64,000 nt of DNA from Smallanthus sonchifolius (lineage: Eukaryota > Streptophyta > Magnoliopsida > Asterales > Asteraceae), in contig CM042021.1 in assembly GCA_023525975.1 (NCBI GenBank), forward strand, positions 106,251,501 to 106,315,500, in the 5' to 3' direction. Shown one piece after another: positions 32,770 to 45,050 of the stretch. The first letter of the stretch is position 1. Every line of letters starts with the position of its first letter. The translations under genes and the position numbers were made by a program. Below the pieces are notes generated by a model. That model was not told where the DNA came from. It saw only the letters and a list, made by a program, of their open reading frames with translations, and made no database searches.

Positions 32770-35327
32770 TGTAAGGCCTCAAACTCGGGAGGCCTCACGC
32801 ATGGGTTTACTAATAAACAAACAATTTTTAAACTTAAATATAAAATAACGCAGTGAAAAATTTCATTCAAACATAACATAAACATGTTTCAACATTCTAA
32901 GTCATTAATCTTGTCTTAACATATCCGTAAACATAAGCGTAAACATAATGGGATGCCAGTCTTAATAATCAACGGGGTAACCCTTCTCGCTTGCCAAGCA
33001 TCACCGCCCCATGATCGTACCTATCCTTAACCTAAATGTGTATACTAAAAGTCAGCTACGCTGGTAAGTTCTAGCTTTACATAAAACATTAACTTAAAAC
33101 ATTTACCAAAACACAACATTCATTCATTATTAATAAAATCATACGTATAGCATGCAATAACATAACATTTAAACATAAGTCAACAATAAACCGAATCTGC
33201 GTCTTTCCGCAACCTTCAATTCCTCATTAGAGCACGATGCTTCTTAGAGCACAGGCACCCACCCTTAACCATTCGTAACCGTCAATTCCCTTCAAGCACG
33301 ACGTCCCAAAGGATAGCACGTACCTCACCTCAAGCACCTTTCCCTCGCATGGAACAGTACCCGATTAGGGATCCTGGTAATCTCCATGGTGACCGTCATC
33401 ACCCCTTTCCCACCCAGTTGTACAACCGTTGGCCAACCACAAAGGCCCCTATAAAGGTATGGCCCATACATACATACGTATCTTGATTCCCAAAGGAATC
33501 CATGGAAGATTCGTTCATTTTGTGACTTTCATAAAAACCTTTACTTCATTTCAGTTAAAGCAGCACGTTTTATTAAGTAACATTTCATTCGTAAACTGCA
33601 TTTGATAAAACATTTCATAAACACATTTCAACTTCTCTTTCATAAACATCATTTCGTAAGTATGCACACCAGCCCAAAAACGTAATTCAAAACATTAAAA
33701 GTAGGGCTCTACAACTCACCTGACATGCTAGCCTCAAGTGTTCGCTATTGCTTAAACTATGTCTCGCACAATTTGGATAAATCGTTTATATATGTTAAGA
33801 TAACTAACCTAACTGATACCGGACGTTTCTATCTCTAGGGTTTGGCGAACTTGGGCAAGTTCGCCATTCATGGCTTCGGCGAACATGGTAAGCTTGCTAC
33901 TTTGACTTAGGCGAACATATGGTAAGTTCGACTCCCTGACCTAGCGAACATGTTGTAAATTCGCCTCCTCTTCATTAGGCGAACATGCTAAGTTCGCCAT
34001 CCATGCTTCAGGCGAACATGCTAAATTCGCCTGAACTGGTTCTTTTCCCCCCAAACAACCCAAACTGTAATGAGGATGTCTAGGTAAAATACACTTCTTT
34101 AATTCTAACGAAAATTGAACAGAGTCCCTAGACAATTAAAATTGTCTATTTCCATCCCTATTCAATCAACAATAATCCATAACAATCGTGTTTTAACTAC
34201 TAGCATTGATAACCATCTTTCTATACGTCTATTAAGTGACATTTATCGAAAATAGTTAATCTTTGCTGGTTATTACTTGTCACAAATATATTCCTTACAC
34301 GTCATCCTCAACAAGGTATTCATAACCCGAACTAGTATTAATTATTCTATGGGTTGAAGAGATATACCTTCCCAAACACGACATCTAGAACACGAACCCA
34401 CATCGTACTCGAACCCGACCACACGAACTCCGAATTAGGTGATTCAAAAGTCCACGAACTCGTATCGGCACACCGACCTTTACTAAACGGAATCCCTTGT
34501 CGTGAATCCTCGTCCTACCCTCATCATTCTCATGTCGTGAAACCGTCATCATCCTCGTCACCACAAAACCACCGTGAACCGCCGTGAAGCCACTACGACC
34601 GCCATGACCACCATACGGCCACTAACAACCACCATCGACCACTACCATGAGGCTGCTACAACACCTCCCACCACCGTTCACTTTCCACCACTAACCACCA
34701 TCAGCCATCATAGCCACCACCAGGTCGTTGGTCATGAAACACAACCGGTTAACATCCGCCACCACTTTTGTAACCTGTTAACAACCACCTCACTACTACC
34801 TCCAACCACCCTTAACCACCATGAACTCACTGCTGCTGCCGGAGCCATGGCAGCAGCTCACTCGCCCTTTGCTGTCGTGAGACTTGTACAACCTCCACCG
34901 TTCCTGCCGTGACACGCGCACGTCCGCCACTATCGTGAAGTTCACCCCCCGCGAAGCTGCAACCGACCACCGTGAATATTATACCATCACTCAGTGTCAC
35001 GTCCAAACCCACCTGCTAACACCCTCCCTCTCCATCTCGATTCTGACAGGTCTGCGTGTCGTCGTCCTTCCTTTGCTTGGTTTCTGGTTACCTCCATGTG
35101 AGCCGAGCAACACCTAAGGATAGGTGGCCAGATTTAGGTTTTCCGGTGGTGGTGCGTGGGGTTTTCAGCCAGCGAAAGGGGAGGGATGTGGAAGAAGGTT
35201 TGGCGGCTAGAAGAACACAAAGGGAATTATTAGGTTTAAGATTTTTCAATTCCCCCCCCCCCCCTCACTTTGTAAATTTTACATGTTTAGCCCTAAACTA
35301 GTCATGCTTGTAATTTGGGATGTTACA
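32770..35327 (-). repeat. 3' LTR of the large minus-strand element
   Basis: 2558 bp, matching 40922-41459 plus 57597-58641. It contains a palindrome array (33844-34032) with TATATAAA on the minus strand at about 33792-33785, a CCA/CCG-rich leader-like stretch (34560-34900) and a run of about 14 C at 35252-35265. Confidence 0.82.
33785..34032 (-). promoter_or_regulatory. LTR promoter: GGCGAAC...GTTCGCC palindrome array plus TATA box
   Basis: Six units of the form GGCGAACATGCTAAGTTCGC or variants (from 33844, about 33876, 33909, 33941, 33977 and 34010) lie upstream, in the minus sense, of a TATATAAA box at 33792-33785. The right LTR has the same array at 58148-58398 but with about eight units, including a 33-bp tandem expansion. 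Confidence 0.6.
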
Positions 35328-37757
35328 AGTCTACCCTCCTTATAAGAATTTCGTTCTTGAAATTCGGTGCTTCTCGTAACCTAATTAAACTTTGTTTCTC
35401 ATGATTAGGTTGCCTCTCCGGTCCCCTTCAAATTGGTAGGTCTCGTATTATTTTGAATAGTGATCATTAGATGCCATTCACGAGCTGCACTAAGTTAGGG
35501 CTTACATGTCCCTACTACCTCTCCTTCTCTGTAACTAACATCTCGGATGTTATATTGAATAGTATAACCTAATTTACTCTTATGTGTATCTCATGGGTGG
35601 ACTTAACTCAGATCCACTAAACACTTGCGTGGATCTGACATGTTAAGCAAGTCATGGATTCCTCTCAACACTTAGGGGTGTCTCTTAGGAGCTTTAGCAT
35701 GACGTTGAATTTAGCTTCTTTCAACCGAACCAATTCTAGATTGTTGTAATTGATCAGACTTTGCTTTTCCATTACTAGATTTCTATGTAGCCTTGACTAC
35801 ACCTCTCTAATTCCTGATGAACGTGATATCTTTCGGCAAGGCACAATCCGAGCCGACCTTTTTACATCTAACTGTTAAGGTTCTTATCTCGTCATTCTAC
35901 ATGAACTACCTTATCAAGCTCAGATTCGTCCACAGAAGACTCCATTGCCATAAATTCATCTCCTCATTAAGGTTGTCTACTCTGTCATCTAGACGGCTAT
36001 TATCGATAATCTCTCGACTGTTTGGATCATTGTGTGTACCTTATAAGGTATCCATGGTGCATTCACTATCGAAGGAACATACCAGGTCGTTCCTGAATGA
36101 ATCATACCATATCATTCCCGAAGGATTCGTATCATTTTATTCCCAAAGGAACCATTTCGTTGCGTTCTCGAATGAACCATATCGTTTCGTTCCCGAAGGA
36201 ACCATATGAAGCATTACTCTATCATACTCAACTTGTCGGGAAGGTATTCATTCAGACGAAACACTAGGTATATGACCTTTACATTCATATTTCCATACAC
36301 ATAACTCTCTTCTGGTAAGCGTACTCATCATGGTTTTACATTTCTCATCATTAGTCAACTGAGCACCACTCTTACTTCATATTATTGGATGGTCCTAGAG
36401 ATTGGCATCCCCTTGTGACCAACAATATACAGTCCCTAATCTTTAGTGGTCGCTAGCATTTTTCGTATGTGAATCTTTTAGATTCGCGTTCATAGGTTTT
36501 GTTACAAGTAAATGACACATGCGGTGACACCCGTTCATTCGTTTCCTTTCTGGTTTCATTGGGTTCGATAAAGGCTCTCCAACTTCAGCAACCCTCACGT
36601 GCTATTGTTTGGACTTAGCCATTGTAGGGCGTTCTCTGTCTCGTCTTAAGTTTCTTCTTAGTACCAATGCCTTACTTTACATTGTTGGTCAAAACTTGTC
36701 CTTCGTATTCATTTTAAACAATCATTCCATAGGTCAGATAGATTCTGCTTGGTTTAACACACACGCCATCTCTAACATTGCGGTTCCTTGCCATCGGTCA
36801 TTGTTGGCATATCTATCTTCTCATTTCAGGGAATACACATATGAGTTTATCTTGGATCGTCTCCATTCTTGGAGAGATACCCTTCAGGCATTCCTAGGGC
36901 ATTTCCTAGAAGTACACTCGTGTACTCAGTATCGCACACTCATGCCTACTCCGAATAGTAAACTGATTTTCATTCACCATAACGTATTTGTGCTAAGCGT
37001 AGTCCTCACTAGCTCCCTAGGAACCCTTCATATGTATGCTCGTCTGACTTAGGTAAAATCGAAGTTTCACTCCTCCTCATCTTGCCCGTGGCTCGTACTC
37101 GCTGACATCATTCATCCTTGTAGCGTACACCATCTTTGTCATCGTTACTATCACCAAATGGTGTTCATAAATCTCCTTAATTCATTACTCGGTGACTAGT
37201 ACCTCGTAGTCATAGTTGAGTAATTGGATAAACTCTGATACGTAAGCATTAATCAACACCATAAGATTCTCTATCATGCGCGTGCACCTGTAAATTCACA
37301 ATTACGCGGATCCAAACGTAATTGCCAATTTACCTTACTCGAGCATCATAGTTCCTCTTATAACATTTCATAACACTCGCATCTCCTCAAAGTTGAGATT
37401 TTGTCCCAGTATTCTTCTCCTTTCACCAAGCATCATATTCCAAGCATGACACTGGACCGTCCATTATTGACATGTTTGGTTAATTAACATCCATGCATCT
37501 TCCTCCCATTGCAGCTAAAAAGTCCCTTCTCGTACCTCCTTGAAGAACTTTGCATGATAAAGCGAACTTCTATCTCGTGATTCATCAACAGTACCTCCTC
37601 GACAACTCTTACCTCTCCCGCGCTAAGTCCACACAACAGATGACAACTCGGAACACACTCGTACGGTAATGCTTAATAACATTAGCTACGTGTTATTAAT
37701 TATTATTGCACGCCTGTGCTCTAGCCGTCTTCCATCATGTGTTCTTTGCGTATCTAT
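35328..37757 (-). other. Internal non-coding region of the large element
   Basis: Plus-strand ORFs of 130 and 147 codons (35817-36209, 36609-37052) are antisense to the element and have no known domain, so they are not called genes. The minus strand has no long frame. A 25-bp period array lies within (36064-36205). Confidence 0.5.
36064..36205 (-). repeat. 25-bp period array with TTCCCGAAGGAA core
   Basis: Six units begin at 36064, 36089, 36114, 36139, 36164 and 36189, exactly 25 bp apart. The last reads GTTCCCGAAGGAACCAT, an imperfect palindrome; the others carry substitutions in the same core. The repeat is inside the non-coding interior of the large element. Confidence 0.75.
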
Positions 37758-39054
37758 TGTGACACCCCATAAACCTTTTTTTTTATATTTTAATTTTCGG
37801 GACGAAAATTCTTTCAACTAGGGGATGATGTGACAATCCGGATTTTTCAGTTAATTCTGTTAGAAATTCCGTTAAGTTTTATGTTAAAAACTTAACCTCG
37901 TTAACTAAATCTAACTCCAGGGACTGATTCTGTCACAAAATCAACTCAAAACTGCAGGGACTAGTTGTGTAAATATGCTAAACTAATTTAGTTGACTCCC
38001 CAAAGTCAAAATTACAGTTTTGGGTCTTCTGTTGACTTTTAAAAGTCAAACCCCTTTTGTTCTTGATTCAAATTCGCGACCATAAACTGCAAAACCGTCC
38101 GAATTAGTAACTGATACTCGCTACAATGATAATTTCGACCCTTAAGTGGCCGTTTCTAACCATTTATCATCGTTTATGATTGCAAATTATGGCCCCAAAC
38201 TCGTAACCGTCGACTCCTTATCGCGAACCTATCAAATCCGACAAATCCGATCATTATCCTCACAATCAAACACCTGCACACTCTAGTAGCATTCCTCTGA
38301 GTCAATTGCACACATAAATTTCGCCGGATACGTATCGGGAGACGTCAAGAACCATCACGTCGAAGCCGAAACTATGGTCTAGCCGATCTCCATCAATCCG
38401 ACATCGAATCAGGTAGCTAAACTCGTCTTTAGACTCGATTTCATCTCTTCTGTGAAAGCCCTAACATAATCAAGGCTTACAATATCTAATTTATCACGTA
38501 CTGATTCTAGGGTTCTTGTAATTTCGGGTTTAATCGAGTTACATCTTAGACTCAATTACAATTCAATCGAATCATGTGGAAAGCTTCGCAATCAGGTATC
38601 CATTGAAAGCCCTATGCTAATTCAGTTCTGTAACATCGAATTGGGTAAGAACAAGAATCTAGGGTTCTTCGTATGAACCATTTGATCGAACCCCAAACAA
38701 ATCACCTTTTCAAACAAATTAAACGACAGGGGTTGATTCGCAATACTTAAATTGATTAAAGCCCTATGATTTCAGAAATTAACACTATCAAATTCGACCT
38801 ATTTGATTCTGAGTTCTAAAACTAGGGTTTGGTATTCAAAACCGAAATTTACGACTGAAATCTGGTTGTCTTTACAATTAAGTCAAACTACAGGTTCGCC
38901 ATTCCCCGATTTATGAAACCCCTATGCCCCTGAATCAATTCATAATCAAAATCATTGGGTCTGGGACTGGATTCGATCTTGGGTAGGTATGGGGGAGAGC
39001 TCGCTAGAGTTTTTGATTAAAACCAATTGAATCCGTGTATGTATGTGATTACCC

Positions 39055-39121
39055 TAGCGGGTCTATCGGTTAGAGCATTGTGTTGGTGTGGGTGAAGCCC
39101 GGGTTCGAACCCCACCAACTG
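39055..39121 (+). mobile_element. tRNA-like / SINE head inside the LTR
   Basis: GTCTATCGGTTAGAGCA is A-box-like and GGGTTCGAACCCCAC is a good B box, with a T run (pol III stop) shortly after. Acceptor-stem pairing is poor, so a working tRNA is unlikely. Confidence 0.45.
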
Positions 39122-39808
39122 CAATCTTTTTTTTGGGACTTTTTCCCTTATATTTATTTAATAAAACTCATTTCTAATAATAGTATATTAGTATATAAAG
39201 GGGTTTTAACCCGGGAAACAGCCCGTATGCTCGGGTTTGAATTATTAATGCATTTTTATATTATTCCCACTATTATAAATAAAATATTATTGTTATTATT
39301 AACTAACAATAGTATGTTTATATTATTTTCAAACCGTAATCCCGTATAAAATAATATATGTATATTATTTTTAAACCGTGACCCGTAATGCTAAATAATA
39401 TACATATTTATATTATTTCGAAGCATTTTATAACATCGTGTATCGATTGAGACTAAATAATAATATAATTAGTTATATTATTTACTCGTATATATATATT
39501 ATTATTTTCTCAATTTTTGTGAATGACAAAACACCCGGTTATATTTATTATTATTTTTGTCATTCGTCGCGTAACGTAATTATAATTTGATTCCTATCTC
39601 CTTGGACACATCCGTTCACTCTTGAATAGTAGAGCGTTTTCCTTAGGACGTTCCTCATTCCGTGTCGTTGTCACAATTCTCATTGTATCCCTAATGTATG
39701 TGTTTATAATTTAGGACATACGTAAGTCGTTGAGACTTGCACTCGTGGTTCCAACTTGTCTCTTGTGTGATACTACCTACAACGCCAAGCAGGTGAGTTT
39801 CACAGCCC

Positions 39809-39995
39809 CTTTTTACCTGTTTTACTATTGGGGGAGAAACATGCTTACACACAAACGTATTTTACTTGTTTTACTGTTGAGGAAGAAACAAACATGAAAC
39901 ATCAATTATCATACTTTTACTTGTTTTCCCCGTGAGGGAGAAACAGGTACGCAAGCAAATACTATTTTTCCCGCCAGGGGAGAAAACATGACGCA
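39809..39995 (+). repeat. Minisatellite of about 50-54 bp, four diverged units
   Basis: Units start near 39809, 39858, 39912 and 39963. They share TTTTACTTGTTTT and GGGGGAGAAACATG or variants. It lies inside the LTR; a single similar unit is present in the related LTR near 56848. Confidence 0.6.
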
Positions 39996-40921
39996 ACTAT
40001 TTGATTATGGTACTTTATATGATATCACTGTTGAGACTAAGCGTAACATGCTATCACAGAAAGTCCTCATCTTATTTCGAACCGTTAATATGGATCTGAG
40101 CGAGGTAATGTTTAGTAGTACTACTGGGTTTGACAAATCCCACCCGCGTTAGTCGCGCTAACTCGATTGGATATCGAACGGGTACCCTACTCACATGTGC
40201 CAGAGTTGATAGACCTGGCAGGAGGCATACAAACACAGTCAGCTTCGGTTGCGAGCGCTTTAGTAAAACATGAACATAGGTTAGCTACCTACAGATATGC
40301 ATATTGAAAGTACATAATCTGGCAAACATTCTCTTATTGCAAACTTGAAACCTGTGAACTCACCAACCTCGTGTTGACACTTTTTCTTACATGTTTCTCA
40401 GGTCGCTTTGGCACAGGTTGCGCAGTTAGGACATGCATGGAGTCCTACTGTCATATCATTCATTTCAAATATTTTAAACAGTTTATTAAATTACATTAAT
40501 TGACGCTTGTTACGTGTAATTACGTTTGACTTCATTGTAACGTTTACGCTTCCGCATTAACTCTGAACTTTTATGTTATGACATTTCAAGTCCCATATAG
40601 TGTCGTTTGATGTAACTAATGACTGAGATCCTGGTGTGTCACCTTCCAAACGGTAAAACTCCGTTAGTTGAAATTGGGGGTGTGACATCTATTCGCTTCT
40701 TCCTTTACTCTCGTACTTGTGACCACTTTGATCGCGCACGGTATACTACTACTATGCCCCAACCACATCATCTAAGTTAAAGGAATTCTACATAATACTC
40801 GAAGAAGATGCTGCTGGCCTTGAGTTACCCGTACTGGCATCCGTAACTTGGTCCCATTCACAGTTTAAGTTTAGACACTGGGATTGTCCAAATCTCTCAA
40901 ACTATTGCTCTGATACCAACT

Positions 40922-41459
40922 TGTAAGGCCCCAAACCCAGGAGGCCTCACGTGTTGGATTTATTCATAAACAAACAGTTCTTAAATTTGAATATCAAATA
41001 ACGTAGCGAAAAATTTCATTCAAACATAACATAAACAAGTTTCAACATTCCAAGTCATTAATCTTGTCTTAACATATCCGTAAACATAAACGTAAACATA
41101 ATGGGATGCCAGTCTTCATAATCAACCGGGTAACCCTTCTCGCTTGTCAAGCATCACCATCCCATGACCGTACGTGTCCTTAACCTGAATGTGTATACCA
41201 AAAGTCAGCTATGCTGGCGAGTTCTAGCTTTACATAAAACTTTAACTTAAAACATTTTCCAAAACACAACATTCATTCATTATTATTAAAAGCGTACGTA
41301 AAGCATGCAATAACATAAACATTTAAACATAAGTCAACAATAAACCGAATCTGCGTATTTCTGTAACCGTCAATTCCTTATTAAAGCACGGTGCTTCATA
41401 GAGCACATGCTCCCACCCTTAACCATTCGTAATCGCCAATTCCCCTCAAGCACGGCGTA
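40922..41459 (-). repeat. Right (5') LTR of the large element, inner part
   Basis: It matches 32770-33307 closely up to GCACGGCGT, where the gypsy is inserted. It continues at 57597. Confidence 0.82.
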
Positions 41460-42186
41460 TGCGACAACCGGAAAATTCAGTTCAATACACGTCCCCGTCT
41501 CTGTCATAATTTCCATACATCATATACGTGTTAGACTTAATTATAGTTAGTTAAGGTCATTTCATAAATAGCAAAGTCCATTCATAACATTTCACGCATC
41601 GGTAATTTGATAAATTACCGGGTCACACGCAGTATAACTGGCACACACGAACGTTGGTGATAATTAATATTTATGTTCTAATAAATATTTCAAAGTATTA
41701 CAACATTATTTTAGGACCTAAATATATGTGTGTATTTATTTATTTTAACTTAGTATTTTAACGCGCGTCTCTACCGTTTCACCGGTATATTTTATTTTAA
41801 CACGCTATTCCGCTATATTAATTTACAAAACATATATTAAATATTAGTAAACCACTAAATTATATAATGTATTGTTTTATTGAGCTCGGTCTATTAAAAA
41901 CTTAAAATTATATCGCGTCCGACTTATACCCGTTTCCAACTTAATACCCATTTAATTTATTAAAACTTAGAGACCATTGTGTTATTAATTGAAATCAATT
42001 AAAACATTTTAAAATCAACACATTTCCCTCTTGTTTGGAATCTGTCGAAGTTTGAAGTTTGCTTTCTTTTGGATAAGTCAACACCCAAGTAAATTATTAA
42101 CCTGCACACTCAAACTAATTACAAACAAATTATCGAATTCCACCACCTTTTCTCTTTGGATTTTCGGCCCACTTGGAACCACCCAC

Positions 42187-45050
42187 TAGAGGTGTACAAA
42201 AAAAACCGTTTTTTTTTTACCCGGTCTAATCCGGCAAACCGGTTTTGGGTAAACCGGTTCGGGTTAATCTAAAACCGCCGGTTATGAACCGGTTTAAAGC
42301 ATTCTGAAGTCCACCGGGTTGAGGACCGGTTTGTGTGAACCGGTTCGGAAAACCGGTTTTTTCGCTGAAACCAAAACTAGCCGTTATTCAACGGCTTTAT
42401 AGCCGTTATGGTCGAATTTGACAGTTTTTTTTGCCTTTTTTCACCTATAATTCACTATAAATAGGTGGGGGTGTTTAGGTTTAATCACACCTCTTTCTAC
42501 CCTCTCTAATCTCTAAAACCGATCTTTAAACGCTCAAAAACGCTCTCTAAACTCTCTCAAAGAAAATAACCATGTCAAGTGTTTGGTGGTTCCTCAAACG
42601 AAATTAGCGTTGTGAAAATTCGACCAACAATGAGAAATCCGGCAATTTGGTGCAATTACGATTTATGTTTGTTGTCAAACAGGAAGGAACGTGCTCGGTG
42701 CAAGATGTGTGGTGCGTTTTTGGGGAAAGATTCAAACACTAGTTTGAAAACGCATAAAGTAAAATCTTGCCCGTCCTTGAAGGGAATTCCAAGTGAAGGT
42801 CAAGCCTCGATAACAAGCGAATGAGGAATTTGGAACTTTGATCCAAATATTTCGAGATCGAATGGCGAGGTTAGTGATTCAAGAAGGATTGCCGTTCAAC
42901 CACTTTGACAATCCGCGCTTGATAAAGATGATTTAAGAGACACTCCAACCACGTTATCATCAAGTAAGTCGCACCACCCTTAGACGAGATTGTATAAAAA
43001 TGTGGAAAAAAGCAAAAAAAGAATTAATTTTAGGTTTTGAAAATTTGGAAACCGGTGTAAACTTAACCACCAATGTTTGGTCGGCTCCACATGGCATACC
43101 AGATTCGTACCTTTGTGTTACCGCGCATTGGGTTGATCCCAAAACGTGGCAAATGATGAAGCGTACAATCGCGTTTGACTTGTTTGAATATCTACACACC
43201 GGCGAAAATTTATTTTATATATTAGATGGTGTTATAACCGTATTTAAATTACAAAATAAATTTTTTTCGATGTCTTTTGATAATGCATCTAATAATACAA
43301 ATGCGGTTCAAAAACTAAAAATTAAATATAAACCGGTTTGCAACGACGTTTTTTTTCCATAGTCGATGTGTCGCACACATCATTAACTTGGCGGTGCAAG
43401 CTGGGCTTGCAATTGAAGAGGTTTCAAACTTAACATATGTTTTTCGACTAATGCTTAAAGATATTTTTAGTAACAAAAAAAGATACCATGATTATATTAG
43501 ATTTTGTCGTGAAACAAATAATCTTTGCTTAGGTCCGAATTGGGGCGTCGAGACAAGATGAAACTCGACTTATAATATGTTTTATAGCGCTTTACGACAA
43601 AGAGAAACTTTAGAACTATTTCATGAAATGCTTGCCTCAAAACCTCGTCGTAAAATTCTAAAGTTTCCGTCTACGAGTTGGGACATTTTAAAATACGTAA
43701 CCGAATTGCTTGGAGTTTTCTAAACCGCCACCACTTTTTTATCCGGTGTTTATTATCCCACAAGTCCATTAACACTAAAACAAATATATTTAATGGCTAA
43801 CAAGTTGTATGAACTTGAAAATAAAAGCACTCTTTTTACAAATATGATAGAACCGATGAAAGAAAAATTAGTAAAATATTTTAAAGAAATGCCTCCCGTT
43901 ATAACTTGTGCCGCCGCGTTAAACCCTACCATAAATGTTTACGGGGTTGAAACGTTGATTGATAGAATTACTTATGCTTTGAATTTGGATAGTGAAGACA
44001 TCCATTTTGCACAAGGCACAAAAACATATTTTAACAAATGTTTACAAGATTTATTTGATGTTTATTTATATAAATATGGTACATCTCCGACTCCACATGA
44101 TACAATGGGCACATCATCAAGTGGTAGCTCGAGAGATGTTAATTTGAATTTATATAACGAAATGTTAAATGAATTTAGTAAACGCGCTCGAGGTACCACC
44201 CCGAATAGCGAACTAGGAAGGTATATTGGCACAAAATTTTTAGCGTTTATGCCTCCTACCGTTTTTGAGGAGTTTGATATTTTGTCTTGGTGGAAAAAAA
44301 ACGAAGCTTCGTTTCCGATTCTTTCCGCCATGGCCCGTGATGTACTAACCGTCCAAGCTTCCACGGTAGCTTCGGAATCTGCGTTTTCTTTTAGTGGCAG
44401 GGTCTTATCGATATGAAGGACTAGACTCACCCCCCTAGCGATGGAAATGTGCATTTGCTGGAAGGACCATTTGGATGCAATGGATAGGATACAAGACCAA
44501 ACTTCTCTCGAAGACGAAATTCAAGCCGAAGAAATCATACACAACAACGAGGTTGATCTTGGAATATCTGAACCAGTCACCGATGAAGAACTAGCTGAAG
44601 ATGCAAGACTACGAAGCTCCAGTTCCGAAGACAACGCACAAGAATAATCAATTAATATTCCAAAAAATAAAAATATATATTGTCATTTGTAATGTTTTAC
44701 AATTTTATAATTTTATCTTCTCATGTTTTTTAATTTCCGAACTTTTCAAATATTAATAAACGTTGCACTTTATGTTTTATATTTGTTATTTTTTTTATTT
44801 TTTTATTAAAAATATCAAATTTATTTGAATTTATTCGATTTTTTATTTAAAACCGGTTTAAACCGGTTTAACAGACAAACCGGTTTCAACCCAACCCTAA
44901 CCGGTTTAATAGGTTAAGGATTTCCTTGCCTCCAAACCGGGTTAACCCGAACCGGTTTAGGGCCAAACCAGTTTTGACTTTTCGTTGATCAAACCGGTTC
45001 GGGTTGGGTTCGAACCGGTTCAGGTAAAAAAACCTTTTTGTTCACCTCTA
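42187..45050 (+). mobile_element. hAT DNA transposon with 8-bp target duplication
   Basis: The inverted ends are TAGAGGTGTACAAAAA and, from the right, TAGAGGTGAACAAAAA. The target duplication CCACCCAC lies at 42179-42186 and 45051-45058. Dense AACCGGTT-type words fill both sub-terminal regions (42220-42365 and 44850-45020) and probably are transposase binding sites. The interior encodes a broken BED-type transposase. Confidence 0.92.
42571..44647 (+). pseudogene. hAT transposase (BED finger, RICESLEEPER-like), broken
   Basis: An N-terminal BED zinc finger (about 42630-42770) shows WCNYDLCLL, CKMC and HKVKSC. The central block (43000-43362) has NVWSAPHGIPDSYLCVTAHW and SFDNASNNTNAV, typical of hAT transposases. 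The C-terminal dimerisation region (44210-44410) has ILSWWKKNEASFPILSAMAR and ASTVASESAFS. Breaks include a frame change near 42580, stops near 42824, 43362, 43559 and 44414, and another near 43720. An acidic tail ends at 44647. It would need a functional source elsewhere. Confidence 0.88.

Larger units (their letters stand above)
37758..40687 (+). mobile_element. Internally deleted gypsy-like element reduced to a 3' LTR
   Basis: The target duplication TCTAT lies at 37753-37757 and 40688-40692. The element begins TGTGACACC, which is an LTR start. Within 71 bp it joins the 3' end of an internal region (CGGGACGAAAATTC, then purine tract AGGGGATGA), followed by a complete LTR TGTGACAATCC...GGGTGTGACA (37829-40687, 2859 bp). 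So most of the 5' LTR and all coding were deleted after insertion. The part near 40126-40270 resembles the LTR of the gypsy at 41460-57596, so the two are related. Confidence 0.78.

Noticed and set aside
34574..34912. Thr/His-rich 112-codon ORF
   Set aside because: Translation of the CCA/ACC-rich leader part of an LTR, low complexity, antisense to the element.
35817..37052. Two plus-strand ORFs of 130 and 147 codons
   Set aside because: Antisense inside a non-coding retroelement; the first owes its C-terminal repeats to the 25-bp array. No recognisable domain.
39055..39121. Functional tRNA gene
   Set aside because: Good B box but poor acceptor and T-stem pairing; better explained as a SINE-like relic in an LTR.
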